This document shows, piece by piece, positions 43,183 to 51,182 of a stretch of 64,000 nt of DNA. The stretch is from an uncultured Duodenibacillus sp. (GTDB lineage Bacteria > Pseudomonadota > Gammaproteobacteria > Burkholderiales > Burkholderiaceae_F): the NCBI GenBank assembly GCA_944390745.1, contig CALXQK010000013.1, forward strand, positions 124,001 to 188,000, written 5' to 3'. How positions within the stretch are numbered: the first letter of the stretch is position 1; each line of letters starts with the position of its first letter. The notes beneath the pieces were generated by a model. That model made no database searches, had not been told where the DNA came from, and was given only the letters and a program-made list of their open reading frames with translations. A program made the position numbers and the translations under genes.

Positions 43183-43501
43183 ACCTGCCCGGGGCCTTCT
43201 GGTTCGCCTCACGGGAGCCGGCCTCGCGGGCGCGGATCTCCTCCCAGTAGTCAAGCGTCATCCAGTAAAAGTGCAGTCCCACGTCGGCCGCCATCCGGAA
43301 CTCCTCCTCGTTGGTGACGAAGGGGTAGCGGCGCGCCAGGCGAATGGTGCCGAACTGGCCGATGCCGGCAAGTCCGCGCACGATGTCCTCATGGTCGCGC
43401 GGATTGTTCGGGTCAAGCCGCAGCACGCGGCAGGCGTCTTCAAAGTGCTCGACCTCGCGCAGTGCGCGGGCGATGTAGTCGGAGCAGTACTTGCAGGCCA
43501 T
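43181..43501 (-). CDS. Small conserved-looking hypothetical protein with N-terminal CxxC
   Basis: A 106-residue protein starting MACKYCSDYIARALRE. It has a CKYC motif at residues 3-6, a further Cys near residue 24, an acidic helical middle and a Trp/Tyr-rich stretch (FYWMTLDYW) near residue 78. No signal peptide or membrane span. The CxxC could bind a metal or iron-sulfur cluster, but only one pair is present. It starts 22 bp after scpA on the same strand, so they are likely co-transcribed. I do not recognise the family. Confidence 0.6.
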   Translation of the reverse strand: MACKYCSDYIARALREVEHFEDACRVLRLDPNNPRDHEDIVRGLAGIGQFGTIRLARRYPFVTNEEEFRMAADVGLHFYWMTLDYWEEIRAREAGSREANQKAPGR

Positions 43502-43523
43502 GGCAATCCGTTGAAGTCGAAGA

Positions 43524-44435
43524 TCAGTTGAACATGCCGGACTCTTCCACGGGGCTTGCCCCGCAGATGTAGATCGGTGCAAAGGGGGCGGCCTGCGTGA
43601 TGCGCACAAGCCCCTCCTTGGCAAGCTCGAGAATCGCAAGATAGTTCACGATGACGCCCGCCACCCCCATCTGCGGGTCAAAGACCGTCTCAAAGTCCAG
43701 AAACCGCGCCTGCGTCAAACGCTTGAGAATGGCGCTCATGAATTCGCGCACGTTGAGCTCCTGGCGCGAGATCTTGTGGCTTGTCTTGAGGCTTGCCTGC
43801 CGCAGGATCGACTGCCAGGCCCGGGCAAGGTCCTCAACGCACACCTCGGGCAGCAGCCGCGCCTGGCTTTGCTCGATCATCACGAAGGCGCGATAGAAGT
43901 CGCGCCCCACGCGCGGAATTCGGTCGAGCTCCTGCGCGGCCATCTTCATGCGCTCGTATTCCAGAAGCCTTCTGGCGAGCTCGGCCTGGGGATCGGCCAC
44001 CTCCTCGCCCGTGTCCGCCCGCGTCACCGGAAGCAGCAGCTGGCTCTTGATCTGCATGAGATGGGCGGCCATCGCCAGATAGTCGGCCGCAAGCTCAAGG
44101 TTCGTCTTGCAAATGAGCTCCACGTAGCCCATGTACTGCTCGGTGACAAGCGCCATGGGAATCTCCATCACATCAAACTTCTGGCGTCGGATCAGATACA
44201 GCAGCAGGTCAAGGGGGCCCTCGAAGCTCTCAAGAAAGACCTTCAGGGCGTCAGGCGGGATGTAGAGCCCGTCGGGCACCTGAAAGAGCGGCTCGCCGTA
44301 CAGGCGCGCAAAGGCCACGCCGTCGACCGTCTCGGGCGTGGCGCCGTCATCCATCCGGGCAATGTCGGACAGCGTGGTCTGGTGCGTCTCCGGGACCGGA
44401 GACGATGCCTCCCGCGCGCTCTGGGGCTGCTTCAT
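43524..44435 (-). CDS. scpA: Segregation and condensation protein A
   Basis: A 303-residue kleisin bridging SMC heads. The hallmark FEGPLDLLLYLIRRQKFDVMEIP lies at about residues 69-91, quoted here as FEGPLDLLLYLIRRQKFDV in part, followed by LAADYLAMAAHLMQIKSQLLLP. An N-terminal extension of about 65 polar residues precedes it. The start at 44435 lacks a strong ribosome binding site, but the only alternative upstream in frame is a TTG. No scpB in the window. It lies 51 bp after cpoB. Confidence 0.92.
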   Translation of the reverse strand: MKQPQSAREASSPVPETHQTTLSDIARMDDGATPETVDGVAFARLYGEPLFQVPDGLYIPPDALKVFLESFEGPLDLLLYLIRRQKFDVMEIPMALVTEQYMGYVELICKTNLELAADYLAMAAHLMQIKSQLLLPVTRADTGEEVADPQAELARRLLEYERMKMAAQELDRIPRVGRDFYRAFVMIEQSQARLLPEVCVEDLARAWQSILRQASLKTSHKISRQELNVREFMSAILKRLTQARFLDFETVFDPQMGVAGVIVNYLAILELAKEGLVRITQAAPFAPIYICGASPVEESGMFN

Positions 44436-44486
44436 GGCGTTGAACGCGAAAAAACCGCTGCCGGCGGGCAGCGCAGGCAAGTCCCG

Positions 44487-45224
44487 CTACTTGCCGATCG
44501 TCTTGAGCCGCTTCTGGGCGAGCTCGGCGTAGGAGGTGTTCGGGTAGTCCTTGATCACCTGCTGCAGGGTCTTCTGGGCCTGGCTCTTGCGTCCGAGCCC
44601 GATCAGGGCCGCGGCCTTGGAGAGCTGCGCGTCGGCAATGCGCGGATGGTCGGGGAACTCCTTGATCAGGCGGTTCTGCACGCCGAGCGCGGCCGAGAGC
44701 TTGTTCTGTGCGTAGAGCGCATTGCCGAGCCAGTACAGGGCGCTCGGCATGTAGCCCGTGGTCGGGTAGTCGTCCACGAGCGAGGACAGCAGCGTGGCGC
44801 TGTCCTCGTACTTGCCCTGGGAAAAGAGCGAGAGAGCCGACTCGTAGCGGCGCCGCTCCTCGGCGCTCGCCTCAAAGCTTGCGCCGTCGATCTCCACGCG
44901 CGCCGATGTGAGGGGCGCAAGCCGCGCATCGAGCGAGGCAAACAGATCGCGCGAGGACTGCTGCTGGCGCGTGAGGTCGTTGGCGAGCTCCTCAAGCCGC
45001 CCGGTGAGGACGGCATTCTGCTCGCGCAGCTGCTCAATCTGCCCGACAAGCTGCATCTGCGCGTTTTGCAGCGCATCCACGCGCTGGCGCAGATCAAGAA
45101 TGGCCTTGCGGGCCTCGTCATCGCCAAAGAGGGCGTGCGCAGGCGCGGCGGCGGCCGCAAGAAGCACGCCGACCGAGCACAGTGAGGCCAGACGGCTGGC
45201 GGCAGGAGAGAAAAGTACGCGCAT
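44487..45224 (-). CDS. cpoB: Cell division coordinator CpoB / YbgF (Tol-Pal system protein)
   Basis: A 245-residue periplasmic protein. A signal peptide (to about ALA-LFGDD, residue 31) is followed by a coiled coil (about 40-95, LRQRVDALQNAQMQ) and C-terminal TPR repeats (YESALSLFSQGKYEDSATLL onward). It links Tol-Pal constriction with peptidoglycan synthesis in E. coli. It follows pal and tolB on the same strand, the conserved order. Confidence 0.95.
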   Translation of the reverse strand: MRVLFSPAASRLASLCSVGVLLAAAAAPAHALFGDDEARKAILDLRQRVDALQNAQMQLVGQIEQLREQNAVLTGRLEELANDLTRQQQSSRDLFASLDARLAPLTSARVEIDGASFEASAEERRRYESALSLFSQGKYEDSATLLSSLVDDYPTTGYMPSALYWLGNALYAQNKLSAALGVQNRLIKEFPDHPRIADAQLSKAAALIGLGRKSQAQKTLQQVIKDYPNTSYAELAQKRLKTIGK

Positions 45225-45290
45225 GGTGCGGGATCAATGAAGAAAAAAGGGGCAAAAAGACAAAAGCGCGCCGGCACGGGCGCAGGCGTT

Positions 45291-45788
45291 TTAGCGGTAG
45301 ACGATGTCGGCGCGGCGGTTCTGCGCCCAGGCCTCTTCGTTTTCACCCTGGGCCACGGGCTTTTCGCGGCCGAAGCTCACCGACTCGAGGCGGCTTGCGG
45401 GCACGCCGAGCAGCTGCATGCGCTGCTTGACGGCCTCGCTGCGGCGCTGTCCGAGCGCAAGGTTGTACTCGCGGCTGCCGCGGCTGTCGGTGTTGCCCTC
45501 GATGACGACGTGCATCGCGGGGTTGTTGATGAGATTGCGCGCGTGCGCCTCGATCACCGGCAGGTACGAGGGCTTCACCGCGTAGGAGTCGAAGTCGAAG
45601 TAAATCGACTTCTGCTGCAGCGCGGCCTGCGCGGCATCACGCTCGCCGCCGCTGCCGGCCTCGGCCTCGGCGCGGGTCGTGCCCTGCTTGACCGACTCGT
45701 CGAGCGGCACGCTCGAGCAGCCGGCAAGGATCAGTGTCGAGAAAGCCGCCGCGCCGAGAAGTGCGCGGCTGAACACGTTCTGAATCAT
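45291..45788 (-). CDS. pal: Peptidoglycan-associated lipoprotein Pal
   Basis: A 165-residue outer-membrane lipoprotein anchoring the envelope to peptidoglycan. The lipobox is LILAGCSS. The C-terminal OmpA-like domain has IYFDFDSYAVKP, VIEGNTDSRGSREYNLALG and the RRADIVYR end, with the diaminopimelate-binding Asp and Arg in NTDSRGSREYN. Length is normal. It lies 121 bp after tolB and 66 bp before cpoB. Confidence 0.97.
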   Translation of the reverse strand: MIQNVFSRALLGAAAFSTLILAGCSSVPLDESVKQGTTRAEAEAGSGGERDAAQAALQQKSIYFDFDSYAVKPSYLPVIEAHARNLINNPAMHVVIEGNTDSRGSREYNLALGQRRSEAVKQRMQLLGVPASRLESVSFGREKPVAQGENEEAWAQNRRADIVYR

Positions 45789-45909
45789 GAGACACCTGAA
45801 GTGGTGATGGTCTAGTCAAAGACTCCGGCAGCGGCTGCAGGCCCGTCCAGGCGCCCTGCAGCCCTGCCCGGAATGAAATTGGAATGCCTCGCTGCCCGGG
45901 CGCGGAGGC

Positions 45910-47214
45910 TCAGGCAAGCAACGGCCCCCAGGTCGGCTCGCGAATGTCGCCCGCAGCCGTCGAAAGCCAGGCCGAGACGGCCCCGTCGATGCTCACCGTG
46001 CCGAGCACGCCCTTGCGGTTGCGCTCGCTTGCAAAGACGATCATGCGGCCGTTGGGCGCAAAGCTCGGACTTTCGTCGAAGTCGTTGCCCGTGAGAATCG
46101 TCTCCTGCCCCGTGGCGAGCTCCATGATAGCAACCCTGAAGCGCCCGTCGATGCGGGTGATGTAGCTCATGTGGGTTCCCGCGGGGTTGATGGCCGGACT
46201 CACGGCGTAGTCCGTGCCGAAGGTGACGCGCTCGGCCTGCGTGCCGCCCTCGAGCGCCTGGCGGTAGATCTGCGGACTTCCGCCGCGGTCGCTCACGAAG
46301 TAAAGCCACTTGCCGTCGGGCGAGAACACGGGCTCGGTGTCGATGGCAAGCGAGCGCGAGAAGCGGTTGACGCCCGAGCCGTCGGTCTTGATCATGAAGA
46401 TCTGCGTATAGCCGTCGCGCGACAGCGCCACCGCCAGATGCTCGCCGTCGGGGCTGAAGGCGGGCGCGGAGTTGTTGCCGCGGAAGTTGGCCACCACGCG
46501 CCGGCGGCCCGTGGCGACCGTGTGCACGTACACCACGGGCTTTCTCGCCTCAAAGCTCACATAGGCGAGGTGCCGTCCGTCGGGCGACCATGCCGGCGAG
46601 ATGATGGGCTCGCGGCTGCGAAGGGCCGGCGCCGGGTTGGCGCCGTCGCTGTCGGCGACGATGAGCTCGAAGCTCTCGGGATTGTGCTGCACGACGTAGG
46701 CCAGCCGCGAGCAGAAGAGCCCGCCGAGGCCCGTGAGCTTGTCGTAGATGCGGTCGGCGATGCGGTGCGCGAGCATGCGCAGGTTCTGCTCGCTTGCGGC
46801 GGCCACCCACTCGTCAAGGCGCGAGCCCTGGACCGCGTCGTAAAGGTAGAAGCGCACCTCCCAGCGGCCGTCGGCGAGCCTGGAGAGCTGCCCGGTGGCA
46901 AGCACGTTGGCGCCCTTGCCGCGCCACTGGCCGAAGTCCGGATTGACGCTTTCCTCGGCAGAGGCCTCGGCGGGCGCGTCGACCATACGGAAGTCCCCGG
47001 TGCGCGAAAGGTCGTTGGCGACCACGCGCAGAATGTCCACGCGGTACTGGGCCGTGCCCGCCATGGGCTGCAGCGCAATCGGAATCTGATTGGCGCCCAC
47101 GCCAGAAATCTCGATGTTGAGCTGCGCCAGGGCGTCAGCCGCCCCAAGGCTGCCCAGGGTTGCAATGGCGCCCGCGGCTCCAAGGAGACGGCGACGCTGC
47201 AGTGATACGCTCAT
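45910..47214 (-). CDS. tolB: Tol-Pal system protein TolB
   Basis: A 434-residue periplasmic protein with an N-terminal alpha/beta domain (about 35-160) and a six-bladed beta propeller (from about 195) whose repeats read SPAWSPDGRHLAYVSFE, APAFSPDGEHLA, EPVFSPDGKWLYFVSD and so on. The signal peptide MSVSLQRRRLLGAAGAIA has QRRRLL, matching the twin-arginine pattern RRxLL, which is unusual for TolB. tolQRA are not upstream; purH is. It binds Pal and TolA. Confidence 0.95.
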   Translation of the reverse strand: MSVSLQRRRLLGAAGAIATLGSLGAADALAQLNIEISGVGANQIPIALQPMAGTAQYRVDILRVVANDLSRTGDFRMVDAPAEASAEESVNPDFGQWRGKGANVLATGQLSRLADGRWEVRFYLYDAVQGSRLDEWVAAASEQNLRMLAHRIADRIYDKLTGLGGLFCSRLAYVVQHNPESFELIVADSDGANPAPALRSREPIISPAWSPDGRHLAYVSFEARKPVVYVHTVATGRRRVVANFRGNNSAPAFSPDGEHLAVALSRDGYTQIFMIKTDGSGVNRFSRSLAIDTEPVFSPDGKWLYFVSDRGGSPQIYRQALEGGTQAERVTFGTDYAVSPAINPAGTHMSYITRIDGRFRVAIMELATGQETILTGNDFDESPSFAPNGRMIVFASERNRKGVLGTVSIDGAVSAWLSTAAGDIREPTWGPLLA

Positions 47215-47343
47215 AAACTCGTCCGGTAAGTACTCGGTTGGATTGAAAACCCTGCGCCGCGAAACTGCCGGCGGCCGCGAGCCCCCTCCCCCGGAGAAGA
47301 GGAGCTCCCGCGCCGCCGGCGACGGCGAGGCGCTGCTGTGCGC

Positions 47344-48900
47344 TTAGTGGCGGAAGTGGCGCTCGCCCGTGAAGACCATCACGATGCCGCGCTCGTCGGC
47401 GGCCTGGATCACCTCCTCGTCGCGGATCGAGCCGCCGGGCTGGATCACGCAGGTCGCGCCCTGGTCGATGATGACGTCAAGACCGTCGCGGAACGGGAAG
47501 AACGCGTCGGAGGCCGCGGCGCTGCCCACAAGCGACAGTCCCGACTCCTGGGCCTTCATGGCGGCGATGCGCGCGCTGTCGACGCGGCTCATCTGGCCGG
47601 CGCCCACGCCGAGCGTCATGCCGTTATGCGCATAGACGATGGTGTTGGACTTCACGAAGCGCGCCACGTTCCAGGCAAACATCATGTCGGCGATCTGCGC
47701 CGACGTGGGCTGCTTCTTGGTCACCACGCGCAGCGCCGACTCCGGGCAGAGCTGGTTGTCCGGGGTCTGCACGAGCAGGCCGCCGCCCACGCGCTTGAAC
47801 TCGAAGTCGTTGTGCGCGTCGCCCATGGCCACCGTCAGCAGGCGCAGGTTCTTCTTGGCCGAGAACACGGCGCGCGCCCCGTCGGTGAACTCGGGCGCAA
47901 TCACCACCTCGGCAAACTGCTTGGAGACCTCGCGGGCCACCGCCTCGTCAACCGGACGGTTGAAGGCGATGATGCCGCCGAAGGCGCTCTTGGAGTCCGT
48001 CTTGAAGGCCTTCTGGTAGGCCTCGAGCGCATTGACGCCGATGGCCGCGCCGCACGGGTTGGCGTGCTTAATGATCACGCAGGCGGGCGTGGCGAAGCTC
48101 TTGGCGGCCTCCCAGGCGGCGTCGCTGTCGGAGATGTTGTTGTAGGAGAGCTCCTTGCCCTGCAGCTGGGTGTAGCCCGCAAGAAGCCCCGGCGCAATGA
48201 AGTGCTCGCGGTAGAAGGCCGCCTTCTGGTGCGGGTTCTCGCCGTAGCGCATGTCCTGCACCTTGACCCACTGGCGCGTGAAGACGTCCGGGAAGAACTT
48301 CGTCTTCTTCTTTTCGTCGTCAAGGCTCGTGAGGTAGTTCGAGATGGCCGCGTCGTAGCGCGCCGTGTGGCAGAAGACCTTCTTGGCAAGCGCAAGGCGC
48401 GTCTCGGCGCAAACCTCGCCGCGTGTGCGGATTTCATCAAGGACGCGGCTGTAGTCGACCGGGTCGACGATCACGGTGACCGACTCGTGGTTCTTGGCCG
48501 CGGCGCGGATCATGGTCGGTCCGCCGATGTCGATGTTTTCAACAGCAAGCTCAAACGTGCAGTCCGGGCGCGCAATCGTCTGCTCAAACGGATAGAGGTT
48601 CACGCAGACAATGTCGATCGGGTCGATGTTGTGCTCGGCGATGGCCTTCATGTGCTCGGGCACCGAGCGGCGCGCCAGAATGCCGGCGTGGATGTGCGGG
48701 TCGAGCGTCTTGACGCGGCCGTCGAGCATCTCGGGAAAGCCCGTGTAGTCGGCCACCTCCTGGCAGGGAACCCCCTCCTTGGCGAGCAGCTTCGCGGTGC
48801 CTCCCGTCGAGAGAATGTGATAGCCGAGCTCGACGAGGCCGCGGGCGAACTCCACCACCCCGGACTTGTCGGAGACGCTGATCAGAGCTTGTTTCTTCAT
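47344..48900 (-). CDS. purH: Bifunctional AICAR formyltransferase / IMP cyclohydrolase
   Basis: A 518-residue enzyme of the last two steps of IMP synthesis. The N-terminal cyclohydrolase (MGS fold) has [18 protein letters not shown] and [16 protein letters not shown]. The C-terminal transferase has the [11 protein letters not shown] motif with catalytic Lys-His and ends FTGERHFRH. Length is normal. It starts 15 bp after the dusB-fis frame with a GAGGAAA site, so it is in the same operon. Confidence 0.98.
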   Translation of the reverse strand: MKKQALISVSDKSGVVEFARGLVELGYHILSTGGTAKLLAKEGVPCQEVADYTGFPEMLDGRVKTLDPHIHAGILARRSVPEHMKAIAEHNIDPIDIVCVNLYPFEQTIARPDCTFELAVENIDIGGPTMIRAAAKNHESVTVIVDPVDYSRVLDEIRTRGEVCAETRLALAKKVFCHTARYDAAISNYLTSLDDEKKKTKFFPDVFTRQWVKVQDMRYGENPHQKAAFYREHFIAPGLLAGYTQLQGKELSYNNISDSDAAWEAAKSFATPACVIIKHANPCGAAIGVNALEAYQKAFKTDSKSAFGGIIAFNRPVDEAVAREVSKQFAEVVIAPEFTDGARAVFSAKKNLRLLTVAMGDAHNDFEFKRVGGGLLVQTPDNQLCPESALRVVTKKQPTSAQIADMMFAWNVARFVKSNTIVYAHNGMTLGVGAGQMSRVDSARIAAMKAQESGLSLVGSAAASDAFFPFRDGLDVIIDQGATCVIQPGGSIRDEEVIQAADERGIVMVFTGERHFRH

Positions 48901-48915
48901 TGCTTAATTTCCTCT

Positions 48916-50325
48916 TCAAAATTCCCCGTTCAGAAGCCCGTGCAGACGAAGCTTCTTGCGCAGGGTGTTTCGGTTAATTCCCAAAAGCTGTGCCGCGGCC
49001 TTCTGATTGCGGCCGCACTTGTCCATTGCCCAGGTCAGGAGGGGACGCTCGCAGGCGGTGACGATCATTTCATAGACCGGCAGCCCCCGCACTCCCTCAA
49101 GGTCGCGCATGTAGCTCTCAACGCGCCTGACGACAAGCGCGCTGAAGGCATCGTTGATATTGACGCCCGGCTGGAGAATTTCCTCGACGGCGCGAAACCG
49201 CGCCGGAGCATTCTCCCGGCTGTCCTTATTGTCCACAGTCTGCGTCAATTTGTCCTGCCCAATGCACAAAAAAAATTGTTCCAAATCTTCTCCAGCGGCC
49301 GCCTGCGTCTCGTCGCGCACAAGCCGCGCCAGAATCTGCGCGGCGCGCTCAAGCCGCTGCTCGCCGCAGCCGTCCCGAGCGGCCTGCGCGAGCACGGGCT
49401 GCAGGTACGCGCGCAGGTGCGCCCGAAAGCTTGCCGCGGCATGCCGCTCCTCGCGCCCCTGGGCCATCCAGTAGGCCATGTGCTGCGCCAGATGCCGGCG
49501 CACCACCGCAAGGCGCTCACGGGCGTCGGGCTCTCCCGGATCATCCCGTCCGGCAAGCACCGCCCGGGCACGCGCAATGAGCCACGGGTTGCCGCGCGCG
49601 GCGCGCCCGATCATGATGCCCGCGGCCCCCGTCTCCCGGATCATGGCCAGCGCCGCCGCAGGCGAGTCGATGTCGCCGTTGGCAATCACCGGAATCGACA
49701 CTGCGCGCACCACCGCGGCAATGTCGGCGCGGTTGACGCCCCCCGTGAAGCGCTGCGCGCGCGTGCGGCCGTGAACCGTGACGGCCGCCGCCCCGGCCTG
49801 CTCGGCAAGCAGGGCGAGGCCCACCGCGTTTTTCGAGGTCTCGTCCCACCCCGTGCGCATCTTGACGGTCATGGGCACGCCCGTGCCCTCGAGCGCGTGC
49901 GCCACGGCGCGCATGATCTCCCCGGCAAGGGCCGGCTCGCGCATCAGGGCCGAGCCGCAGGCCTTTCCGCAGACCACGCGTGCCGGACAGCCGAAGTTGA
50001 TGTCCACGATTTTCGCGCCGAGCGCCACGGCGGCGGTCGCGGCGCGCGCCATCTGCGCCGGGTCGGCGCCGAGCAGCTGCACGGCGGCAAGCGGATCATC
50101 CGCGTCGCCCGTCATGCGCCGCCGCGTCATCTCGCTTGCGGCCAGATGCGCGCTGCTTGAGGCCATCTCGCCCACCGTGAGTCCGGCGCCGAAGGCGCGG
50201 CACAGGCTGCGAAAGGGCGCGTCGGTGACGCCCGCCATGGGCGCAAGAACGACGCCCCCGGCCACCAGGTGCGGCCCGATGGCAAAGGCGCGTCCGGCGT
50301 CAGTGCCGGTAGTGAGGGTGTTCAT
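48916..50325 (-). CDS. dusB-fis: tRNA-dihydrouridine synthase DusB fused in frame to Fis-type DNA-binding protein
   Basis: A single 469-residue frame. Residues about 20-345 are DusB: LAPMAGVTDAPFR, NFGCP with the catalytic-region Cys113, and GRAARGNPWLI. Residues about 385-469 are Fis: NDAFSALVVRRVESYMRDLEG, then the helix-turn-helix QKAAAQLLGINRNTLRKKLR. In most proteobacteria dusB and fis are adjacent separate genes. The junction (nucleotides 49268-49275) is a run of eight T encoding Phe351-Phe352. One T less or more would end DusB within about 20 codons and leave fis as its own gene, with TTG or GTG starts available (AGGACAAATTG). The frame may be a true fusion, a slippage site or a length error. 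Confidence 0.85.
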   Translation of the reverse strand: MNTLTTGTDAGRAFAIGPHLVAGGVVLAPMAGVTDAPFRSLCRAFGAGLTVGEMASSSAHLAASEMTRRRMTGDADDPLAAVQLLGADPAQMARAATAAVALGAKIVDINFGCPARVVCGKACGSALMREPALAGEIMRAVAHALEGTGVPMTVKMRTGWDETSKNAVGLALLAEQAGAAAVTVHGRTRAQRFTGGVNRADIAAVVRAVSIPVIANGDIDSPAAALAMIRETGAAGIMIGRAARGNPWLIARARAVLAGRDDPGEPDARERLAVVRRHLAQHMAYWMAQGREERHAAASFRAHLRAYLQPVLAQAARDGCGEQRLERAAQILARLVRDETQAAAGEDLEQFFLCIGQDKLTQTVDNKDSRENAPARFRAVEEILQPGVNINDAFSALVVRRVESYMRDLEGVRGLPVYEMIVTACERPLLTWAMDKCGRNQKAAAQLLGINRNTLRKKLRLHGLLNGEF

Positions 50326-50446
50326 CAAGCTTTTCTTGCCGCACGGCGGACCGTCCGGCCTGCCGTCAGTTCACGTCGCAGGGAGTCCGAGCTCAAGACG
50401 CATTCCCGCAGGCCTCTATTTTAGGCCTGCTGCGCCGGGCTCTTTG

Positions 50447-50483
50447 AAAAAAAAAACTGTGCGCGCGCTCAGGCCGCGTGCAC
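50447..50483 (-). terminator. Rho-independent terminator overlapping the nicotinamidase stop
   Basis: On the minus strand GTGCACGCG (50483-50475) pairs with CGCGCGCAC (50467-50459) with one mismatch, followed by AG and ten T. The left arm encodes the last residues (VHA) of the nicotinamidase, and its TGA lies in the loop. Confidence 0.75.
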
Positions 50484-51182
50484 GAGCTCGGTTGAGAAGA
50501 CCGTGCCCACGCCCTCCTCCTGCCAGAGCTCCTCAAGCCTGCGAAGCGACTCAGGATCGGCGTTGATGGGACGGCTCGCGTCGAGCACGACCTGCGTTCG
50601 GAATCCCTCCCGCGCGGCGTCCACAGCCGTGGCCGAGACGCAGAAGTCCAGCGCAAGACCGCAGACGAAGACCTCGGTCACGCCCCGGTCCGAGAGCCAG
50701 CCGGCCAGTCCCGTGCGGGTGCGGCGGTCCGCCTCAAGAAACCCCGAATAGCTGTCGCAGCTGACGTGCATGCCCTTGCGCAGGATCAGCGCGGCGGCGT
50801 CTGCGGCAAGCATGCGGGCAAACTGCGCGCCCGGGGTTCCGGCCACGCAGTGCACGGGCCAGAGGACCTGCTCGCCGTAATCGAGCCGCACCGTTTCAAA
50901 GGGCCGGCGTCCGGGGTGGCTTGCGGCAAAGCTTGCGTGCTCGGCCGGATGCCAGTCGGCGGTCAGCACCACCGTCTCAAAGCCCGCGATGAGCCGGTTG
51001 ACCGTGTCGATGATTTCGTCGCCCCCGGGCACGGCCAGCGCGCCGCCGGGCAGAAAGTCGTTTTGAACGTCCACGACGATGAGCGCCCGGGCCCCGCCCG
51101 CGGCCGCCTTCTCGTCGTCGGTGAGGGGCGCCGCCGTCTGCGCACGCCCTGCAGAAGTTCTGGTCATGGTCATGAGCGTCAT
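50469..51182 (-). CDS. pncA: Nicotinamidase (isochorismatase-like family)
   Basis: A 237-residue hydrolase converting nicotinamide to nicotinate in NAD salvage. The catalytic triad is visible: Asp38 in VDVQNDF, Lys136 in LRKGMHV and Cys181 in LDFCVSAT. Metal ligands lie in DWHPAEH (Asp76, His78, His82). An N-terminal extension of about 30 polar residues precedes the domain. Its ATG overlaps the stop of the nitronate monooxygenase gene by 4 bp. Hairpin terminator at its end. Confidence 0.92.
   Translation of the reverse strand: MTLMTMTRTSAGRAQTAAPLTDDEKAAAGGARALIVVDVQNDFLPGGALAVPGGDEIIDTVNRLIAGFETVVLTADWHPAEHASFAASHPGRRPFETVRLDYGEQVLWPVHCVAGTPGAQFARMLAADAAALILRKGMHVSCDSYSGFLEADRRTRTGLAGWLSDRGVTEVFVCGLALDFCVSATAVDAAREGFRTQVVLDASRPINADPESLRRLEELWQEEGVGTVFSTELVHAA

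Noticed and set aside
47338..50160. A 940-codon open frame on the plus strand opposite purH and dusB-fis
   Set aside because: It is antisense to two clear housekeeping genes, has Ala/Arg/His-rich shadow composition typical of GC-rich DNA, and shows no domain.
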